DNA of 64,000 bases, from the NCBI RefSeq assembly GCF_036227485.1, contig NZ_CP109479.1, positions 186,001-250,000 on the forward strand. The letters run 5' to 3'. The notes under the pieces are model-generated. The model searched no databases. It was not told the origin of the DNA and saw only the letters and a program-made list of their open reading frames with translations. Source of the DNA: Streptomyces sp. NBC_01451 (GTDB taxonomy: Bacteria; Actinomycetota; Actinomycetes; Streptomycetales; Streptomycetaceae). The stretch's first letter is position 1. The number at the start of each line of letters is the position of its first letter. The position numbers and the translations under genes are program-made. This document shows, one piece after another, positions 59,206 to 64,000 of the stretch.

Positions 59206-59925
59206 TTGTCGTAGGCGTCGCCGACCGATCCGATCGAGGCGGCGATGCCGGCGGCGTCCAGGTGCCCGGCGAGCCGGAAACTCGTATATTGAGACCCGGC
59301 ATCCGAGTGGTGGATCAACTCGCCTGGCTGAACTGGGTGTTGGTCGCGGTCACGTTGCCACACGGCCATCTGCAGGGCGTCCAGGACGAAGACCGTTTCC
59401 TTCATGGTGGCCGCGGACCAGCCGACGATCCGGCGGGAGAACGTGTCCGCGACGAAGGCGACGTAGCCGGCTCCGGCCCAGGTCTTCACGTGGGTGAAGT
59501 CCGCGACCCAGCAGCGGTTCGGGGCCTTGGCGACGAAGTCGCGGTCCAGCAGGTCCGGCGCCCGTCCGGCCTGCCCGCCGGGCAGCGTGGTGATCACCTT
59601 CTTGCCGCGGACTGCGCCGGTGATGCCGAGTTCGCGCATGAGGCGCTCGACGGTGCAGCGGGCCACGTCATGTCCCTGCCGGTTCAGTTCGCGCCAGATC
59701 TTCCGCGCCCCGTAGACGCGGTAGTTGGACGTGCGGACCTCCTGGATGCGCTCTTTGAGTTCCTCGTCGCGCACGGAACGGGCGGAGGGAGCGTCGAGGC
59801 GTTTTTTGTGGGCGTAGAAGGTGGAAGGGGCGATCTTGCAGTCGTGCTCGGTGAGCGTCCTGCAGATCGGCTCGACGCCGCCGAAGCGGTCCCGGTGCTC
59901 GTCGATGAACGCTACGAGCGTGTGT
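59206..59925 (-). pseudogene. IS3 transposase orfB, N-terminal piece, with end of orfA
   Basis: orfB reads LVAFIDEHRDRFGGVEPICR, PSTFYAHKKRLDAP, SNYRVYGARKIWRELNRQGH, NRCWVADFTHVKTWAGAGYV (Asp), PGELIHHSDAGSQYTSFRLA (Asp) and SIGSVGDAYD, where the serine-recombinase element cuts it. Just upstream, the orfA end reads ASFFAAELDRPHTRS and stops in the overlapping frame, the usual IS3 frameshift arrangement. Confidence 0.75.
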
Positions 59926-59966
59926 GTGGCCGGTCGAGCTCGGCCGCGAAGAAACTCGCCTTAGAT

Positions 59967-60118
59967 TCAACCGGTCAAGGCAACGCTCTCGGCCGGGGTG
60001 CGGAATCCCAGGCACTTGCGCGGACGGTTGTTGAGCTTCGTCGCGATGGCGTCGAGGTCGTCCTGGCTGAACGCCGACAGGTTTGTGCCTTTGGGGAGGT
60101 ACTGCCGGAGCAGCTTGT
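59967..60118 (-). pseudogene. IS30-family transposase, C-terminal fragment inside IS3 orfA
   Basis: Reads [49 protein letters not shown] and stop. This is the standard IS30 transposase C-terminus (RQYFPKGT, LNNRPRKTLG). It is embedded between IS3 orfA residues KKENT and ASFFAAE, with no IS30 ends visible, so it entered by illegitimate recombination. Confidence 0.75.
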
Positions 60119-60245
60119 TGGTGTTCTCCTTCTTCAACGCCTTGAGCTGGGCGGACTCCTCCGTCGTCGTCCCCGGACGTGTCCCCGTATCGATCTCGTG
60201 CTGCTTCACCCAGTTCCGCAGCGTCTCGCGGGAATCGAGTCTCCA
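60119..60245 (-). pseudogene. IS3 orfA, internal remnant
   Basis: Reads [38 protein letters not shown], the HTH/leucine-zipper part of IS3-family orfA. Its true N-terminus is missing: the terminal repeat follows within 20 bases. Confidence 0.65.
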
Positions 60246-60261
60246 TTCGAACCGGGGCGGT

Positions 60262-60429
60262 TCACTCCTTGATCAGGCCCTTGAGATCCGTGTCCCGCAG
60301 ATAGGGGTGTTCACGAATGCCTCTGACGTGGGGCGCCGCGGTCGCTTGAAGATTGCTTCCCGGCTCACTGGAGATCGTTTCCCGGAATCGTGCCGCCAGA
60401 CGGCGGTTTCGTACGCGTCCGGCGGTCAC
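60262..60429 (-). CDS. Small ORF ending in the IS3 terminal repeat
   Basis: 55 residues from GTG 60429: [55 protein letters not shown]. The stop TGA is the first codon of the IS3 end TGAACCG, so the original protein was probably longer and was truncated by the IS. It starts 9 bases after the upstream gene's stop and is likely co-translated with it. Family not recognised. Confidence 0.45.
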   Translation of the reverse strand: MTAGRVRNRRLAARFRETISSEPGSNLQATAAPHVRGIREHPYLRDTDLKGLIKE

Positions 60430-60438
60430 CTCGATGCT

Positions 60439-60957
60439 CTACGCCTCGTCGGCGACCACGAACCGGGCCGGCCCCACACTCACCTCCGCGAGCTCGACGC
60501 GCAACCCATCAATGTCCTGGTGGGCCGGTCGCGCTTGGAGCAATGCGGTCAGGGCCAGGCGCAGGCCGTCCTCGTCGCCCACGGGGTGTGTCCGCATCAG
60601 GCTCCATGGTCTGTGGTCCTGGGCGAGGACGAACTGCACGTCCCACCGGCTGCGGGCGATCTCGATGGGGTCGACGACCGTGCAGCGGAAGGTCACCGTG
60701 ACGGGGAAGTCCCAGTCACTGCCGGACGCCGTCACCTCCCAGCGGGCGGACACACGCCTGTCGGGGCAGACATCGACCAGGGTCAGGGCGGTGCACCGCG
60801 CGGGATCGGCCGTCTCGGTCGTGTACGTTCCGTCGACGACGTGCACGAGAACCTGACCGGGCCCGGCGATCAGCGGATGGCGCCGCTCGCGCCACGCGCT
60901 CAACCGCCACCGGGGCCGCAGCTCGCGGTGGCGGACGATCGGGTAACGGCCTGTCAT
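60439..60957 (-). CDS. Hypothetical beta-rich protein, possibly SPFH-like
   Basis: 172 residues from ATG 60957: HPLIAGPGQVLVHVVDGTYT, ALTLVDVCPDRRVSARWEVT, DWDFPVTVTFRCTVVDPIEI, ARSRWDVQFVLAQD. The alternating strands and the FRCTVVDPIEIAR segment faintly resemble SPFH-type domains, but no firm match can be claimed. The start lies 20 bases after the end of the ArsR-type gene, so it probably belongs to that operon. Confidence 0.5.
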   Translation of the reverse strand: MTGRYPIVRHRELRPRWRLSAWRERRHPLIAGPGQVLVHVVDGTYTTETADPARCTALTLVDVCPDRRVSARWEVTASGSDWDFPVTVTFRCTVVDPIEIARSRWDVQFVLAQDHRPWSLMRTHPVGDEDGLRLALTALLQARPAHQDIDGLRVELAEVSVGPARFVVADEA

Positions 60958-60979
60958 GCGGACCACCTCCTTGCCTTGC

Positions 60980-62026
60980 TCAGTACTGCAGGGCCGTTGC
61001 CACGTCCTGTCCGATGCGTTCGACGGCGGTGAGGTCGAGCCCGTAGTGCACATAGCGGCCGTGGCGCTCCACCTGGACGAGGCCCAGGTCGCGCAGGGTG
61101 CGCAGATGCCGCGCAACCTGCGGGCGGGTCATCGACAGCCGGTCCGCCAGGTCGGCGGTGGTCATCGCCTGACGTGCAATGAGGCGGCACAGGCGTATCC
61201 GACGCGGATCGGTGAGTGCCAGCATGCGGCTGCGCGCCAGGGTGACGCCGATCTGAGGGGCGTCGACGGGAAAGTGCACGACGGGGGGCAGTCCGGGCTC
61301 GTCCTTCACCAGCAGGTGCGGGGCGCCGTACCAGGTAGGGATCAGCAGCAGCGGTGTACGGGCGGGGCTGACCACCGCGTGGTGCACCTTGTCGAGGACG
61401 ACCCTGGCGGGGCTGTCCAGGCGGGCGCTGGACGGGCTGAGCGAGAGGAGGGCCGCCTCGGGTCCCTCGTCCGCGAGCCGTCGGCGCATCTGGTGTGCGG
61501 CCCGGGACAGGACGGGCTCGGTATGCGTCCACAGCTCGTCGAAGTAGACGCGGCGGCACAGGTCGAGGAAGCCGAGGAGGTCGGCGCGTAGGGCCTGCGG
61601 GTCGCGCAGCAGGTCCTCGGCGAGGGCAGAGTGCGGATCCGGCAGCGCGGACGCGGCCTGGCGCAGCGCACGCGCCTGTGCCTGGTCGTGGAGCACCCTG
61701 CCGAAGCGGTAGGCCCGGTAGCCGCTGACGCAGGTGTACGCCATGAGCTCGGCGAACCGGTCCACCGCGAGCTCCGCCGGCGGTGTGGGAAGCCCTGGAT
61801 AGAACCCCCGCCAGCGCAGCGCCGTCCACAGCGGGGCGAACCGTCCGAGTCCAGCCCTGAAGGCGGCCGGCGCGGCAGAGGTGGTCCGCCGGGCCCAGTC
61901 GGCGTGCTCGGTGTGGTGGGCGTGTCCGGTGAGCACGTGCAGGCTGGCGGCCAGTTCGGCGAGTGGGGACACGGTGACCGTGAACCGGTCGCAGGCGGCG
62001 CCTTCCAGCACGATCACAACCGACAT
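60980..62026 (-). CDS. DUF5937-like/ArsR-type transcriptional regulator
   Basis: 348 residues. The large N-terminal domain (LAELAASLHVLTGHAHHTEH, DLCRRVYFDELWTHTEPVLS, VVLDKVHHAVVSPARTPLLL, IPTWYGAPHLLVKDEPGLPP) is the DUF5937 type common in Streptomyces. The C-terminal 90 residues are an ArsR winged helix: LALTDPRRIRLCRLIARQAM, TTADLADRLSMTRPQVARHL, RTLRDLGLVQVERHGRYVHY. The ligand is unknown. It lies 21 bases downstream of the M20 amidohydrolase gene, so the two may form an operon. Confidence 0.8.
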   Translation of the reverse strand: MSVVIVLEGAACDRFTVTVSPLAELAASLHVLTGHAHHTEHADWARRTTSAAPAAFRAGLGRFAPLWTALRWRGFYPGLPTPPAELAVDRFAELMAYTCVSGYRAYRFGRVLHDQAQARALRQAASALPDPHSALAEDLLRDPQALRADLLGFLDLCRRVYFDELWTHTEPVLSRAAHQMRRRLADEGPEAALLSLSPSSARLDSPARVVLDKVHHAVVSPARTPLLLIPTWYGAPHLLVKDEPGLPPVVHFPVDAPQIGVTLARSRMLALTDPRRIRLCRLIARQAMTTADLADRLSMTRPQVARHLRTLRDLGLVQVERHGRYVHYGLDLTAVERIGQDVATALQY

Positions 62027-62047
62027 GGGCGGGAGTGTACGGCGGCC

Positions 62048-63238
62048 TCACGCCGCCACCCCCTCGAATTCGGCCCGCGCGGCGACGAGTACCTCCGGTT
62101 CCGTGAGGAGTGCGGCGACGACGTCGGCGAGCGCGGTCGCGGCGACCTGCGTGCGATCGTGAGCCAGGGGCGTCGCCGCGGCTTCTCGCATCGAATCCGA
62201 GTGGGCGGGTGTACCGGGGTCGGCGATCTGGACGTAGGGGTGGATGACCGGCATCAGCTGCGAGAGGTTGCCGATGTCGGAGGACCCGGCGGGGCTGTCG
62301 GGGTCGTAGGGCCCTATGTCCACGCCGAGCGTCCGTACCGCGTCGGCGAACCGCTCCGCGAGAATGGCGTTGTTGCGCCGCTCCGCGTACAGGGGCCCGG
62401 TCTCGGAGACCTCTACCTGGGTCTGCGTGGCGAGCGCGGCCCCCGCCGCGGCGGCCCGCACCCGTTCCACCAGGGCCTCGGCCGACGCGGCCGTACGGTC
62501 CCGGACGTACAGATCGACCGCGGCCCGCGCGGGGACCACGTTGGGCGCCTGACCGCCGTCGACGACGATGCCGTGCAGCCGGGCACTCGGCGGAACGAAC
62601 TGCCGCAGCGCATCAAGGGCGTTGAGGAACAACTGGGCGGCGGCCAGCGCGCTGCGCCCCTGCCACGGCGAGACCGATGCGTGCGCGCTCACCCCGGTGA
62701 ACGCGACCCGCAGGTGCGCCGCCGCGAGCCCGGGCCGACCGGCCAGCCAACGGTCCCCCGGATGGAACATCACCGCCGCGTCCACCCCGTCGAAGACCCC
62801 CGCATCGGCCAGACGCACCTTGCCCGCGCCGCCCATCTCCTCACCCGGGGTGCCGATCACGGCGACCGTGCCCGGATGCGCGGGCAGCGCCCGTACGACG
62901 GCCAGGGCCGCCGCCACCCCGCCGGCCGCGATGAGGTTGTGACCGCAGCCGTGGCCGACACCGGGCAGCGCGTCGTACTCCGCGAGCACGGCGACGCAAG
63001 GCCCCGGGCGGCTGCCCGCGTGCAGGGCCACGAAAGCGGTGTCGAGGCCGCCCGCGGGCACGGTCACCACGAAGCCCTCCTCGGCGAGCCAGCGGGTCAG
63101 CACCTGCCGGGCGTGGAACTCGGCGAACTTCAGCTCGGGACGCGCGTGGATGGACAGGCTGACGGCGTCCATGCGGGGCCGCAGCACGGCCAGTTCCGCG
63201 GACAACGCTTTCACCGAGGGCGCTTTCAAGGACGACAT
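62048..63238 (-). CDS. M20-family amidohydrolase
   Basis: 396 residues from ATG 63238. The M20 metal-site residues are visible: ISIHARPELKFAE-like ALSLSIHARPELKFAEFHA, VLAEYDALPGVGHGCGHNLI (GHGCGHN), GTPGEEMGGAGKVRLADAGV (catalytic GEE), MFHPGD, and HSDSMREAA near the C-terminus. Probably hydrolyses an aminoacyl or indole-acetyl-like amide. The longer upstream frame is not coding. Confidence 0.85.
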   Translation of the reverse strand: MSSLKAPSVKALSAELAVLRPRMDAVSLSIHARPELKFAEFHARQVLTRWLAEEGFVVTVPAGGLDTAFVALHAGSRPGPCVAVLAEYDALPGVGHGCGHNLIAAGGVAAALAVVRALPAHPGTVAVIGTPGEEMGGAGKVRLADAGVFDGVDAAVMFHPGDRWLAGRPGLAAAHLRVAFTGVSAHASVSPWQGRSALAAAQLFLNALDALRQFVPPSARLHGIVVDGGQAPNVVPARAAVDLYVRDRTAASAEALVERVRAAAAGAALATQTQVEVSETGPLYAERRNNAILAERFADAVRTLGVDIGPYDPDSPAGSSDIGNLSQLMPVIHPYVQIADPGTPAHSDSMREAAATPLAHDRTQVAATALADVVAALLTEPEVLVAARAEFEGVAA

Positions 63239-63468
63239 GGGAACTCCCCTCGTACGACGTACGGAGTGACGTGCTGTCAGGCACGAGATGAGACTGCGGC
63301 CGGGCATGCACGAGTGGTCGCCGATTACCGCGTCCCAGGCAACCCTCGCCGACCGGACGAACAGCTGGGTACCTATGGAAACGGTGCAGCCGAGCCGTGC
63401 GACACCCCGATCGTCGCGATCGGCGGCGGGGGCACGGTTCGCGGTGGTCACAACCGGGAGGGGATCCG

Positions 63469-63743
63469 ACGAGGCGTACGGAAGCGGCCAAGCAGTTGGG
63501 CGGGTTCGCGCGGGAGCACCGCACCGATGGCGCGCGACGCCTGCGACAAGCGGGCAGCTGGCTGGGAGTCGGGGCGGTGGGCACAGCCTTCGGGGTGCCG
63601 GTGGCGATCGCCTCGGTGGGCACCACCGAGGGGGCCCGCAGGTGGCGGGGCTACTGCTCGGGGCCGGCCTGGCGGGGTGGGGGCTGGGGATCTGGCGCCT
63701 GGTGCAGGCGTTCCGCACCCGGGAGCAGTGCTTCGACAGGTGA
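63469..63743 (+). pseudogene. Two-helix membrane protein with a frameshift
   Basis: One frame reads EAAKQLGGFAREHRTDGARR, LRQAGSWLGVGAVGTAFGVP, VAIASVG (helix 1); after GAGGGGG near 63630 the sense moves to another frame: QVAGLLLGAGLAGWGLGIWR, LVQAFRTREQCFDR and stop (helix 2). An indel in the G run explains it. No start codon was identified. Its TGA overlaps GTG at 63740 (GTGA), the probable coupled start of the next gene. Confidence 0.35.
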
Positions 63744-64000
63744 ACCGCGCGGTGGACGACCGTCGCCAGCCCCTGACGCCGCCAACCCATACGACGCCAG
63801 CCACATCCAGATACTGGAGGGGCGGGAAGCCATTCGGAAGCGGCCGGGGATGTACATCGGCTCGACAAGCGAACGCGGCCTGCACCAGACGGTGTTCGAT
63901 GTCGTCGGCCGGGCGGTGAACGAAGTCCTGGCCGGCCGCGCCAGCGCCGTCGACGTCACGCTCACACCCGACGGTGGCGTACGTGTCGCCGACGACGGGC
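63740..64000 (+). CDS. GyrB-like N-terminal domain protein (runs off window)
   Basis: The frame beginning near 63742 reads ANPYDASHIQILEGREAIRK, RPGMYIGSTSERGLHQTVFD, VVGRAVNEVLAGRASAVDVT, LTPDGGVRVADDG. The GyrB/ParE start is unmistakable (LEGREAIRKRPGMYIG), but the N-box EVVDN is DVVGR, losing the Mg-binding Asn, the same change as in the protein at 6483. The coupled GTG at 63740 is in another frame, so a frameshift near 63780 is likely. The rest of the gene is outside the window. Confidence 0.6.

Larger units (their letters stand above)
55823..59207 (+). mobile_element. Four-gene serine-recombinase element inserted in IS3 orfB
   Basis: TT at 55821-55822 and 59206-59207 brackets 3385 bases. 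Excision to one TT restores the IS3 codons for GDAYDNALMES, the two catalytic-site pieces of orfB. The left end has an inverted motif GCATTC-accgtc-GAATGC. Genes in order: DUF5372-like, HTH protein, small protein, large serine recombinase, all on the plus strand. A 2-bp core is typical of serine recombinases. Confidence 0.75.
55574..60264 (-). mobile_element. Mosaic IS3-family element containing a serine-recombinase element
   Basis: Ends TGAACCGTTCCGGGTTCGA (55574) and the complement TGAACCGCCCCGGTTCGA (from 60264) are related terminal repeats. Flanking bases (gaa, ctc) do not form a target duplication, so recombination between IS copies or deletion is likely. Inside are orfB in two pieces, a serine-recombinase element, an IS30 fragment and the remnant of orfA. 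Confidence 0.7.

Noticed and set aside
61631..63919. 762-residue plus-strand frame
   Set aside because: It is antisense to the ArsR-type and M20 genes, which have clear motifs; long open antisense frames are common at this GC content.

Overview
The window looks like Streptomyces chromosome-arm or plasmid-type DNA. GC content is high throughout, GTG and TTG starts are frequent, and many families are actinobacterial (XRE-TPR regulator, DUF6207-like protein, replication-relaxation protein, EACC1/EAD1 conflict-system parts). No rRNA, tRNA, CRISPR array or housekeeping operon was found. It is an accessory region built largely by successive transposon insertions, several of them inside one another.

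Layout. 0-7 kb: the end of a WD40 protein, gene debris, then a predicted biological-conflict operon (EACC1 small protein followed by a caspase-TM-WD40 effector, both on the minus strand) next to a PadR/membrane-protein pair; part of the membrane gene is duplicated on the far side of the effector operon. 6.5-17.3 kb: a GyrB-like protein with altered ATPase motifs, an ISKra4-type IS, a GNAT/XRE-TPR pair, and a mobile-element-like block (CoiA-like, FtsK-like with a changed P-loop, excisionase-like HTH protein). 17.3-20.9 kb: a 12-bp repeat array and small hypothetical genes.

21.2-30.6 kb: two related transposons, each encoding a small and a large tyrosine recombinase. Element A (22711-27007) sits inside the large recombinase gene of element B (21235-30563), and element B sits inside a small gene downstream of the replication-relaxation gene. 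Removing each element restores the interrupted reading frame exactly. B also carries an ADP-ribosylglycohydrolase gene. 30.7-34.7 kb: replication-relaxation gene, a small membrane protein, an intact ISAs1-type IS with an 8-bp target duplication, a palindrome-rich stretch, and a two-S1-domain protein.

35-42.3 kb: an IS110 transposase, then an IS256-type element with 12-bp inverted repeats whose transposase is broken into three pieces by two IS110-bearing insertions. 42.3-47 kb: a second 12-bp repeat array, an EAD1-TM-ectodomain protein, a winged-helix protein, and a DinB-like polymerase gene with an in-frame stop behind a LexA-type box. 47.6-55.6 kb: oxidoreductase/MerR, a fourth IS110, then SDR, secreted propeller, TetR and DoxX genes, and a 3-hydroxyisobutyryl-CoA hydrolase-like gene cut by an IS3. 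55.6-60.3 kb: a mosaic IS3 split by a four-gene serine-recombinase element and patched with an IS30 fragment. 60.3-64 kb: small hypothetical genes, a DUF5937-like/ArsR regulator, an M20 amidohydrolase, and a second GyrB-like N-terminus running off the window.

Best candidates for undescribed biology: the nested two-recombinase transposons and their third gene, the conserved leaders of the IS110 elements (possible bridge RNAs) with one passenger-bearing copy, the EAD1-TM-ectodomain protein, and the two GyrB-like paralogues with a shared substitution in the ATP-binding region. All family names are from recognition of sequence patterns; no database search was run.
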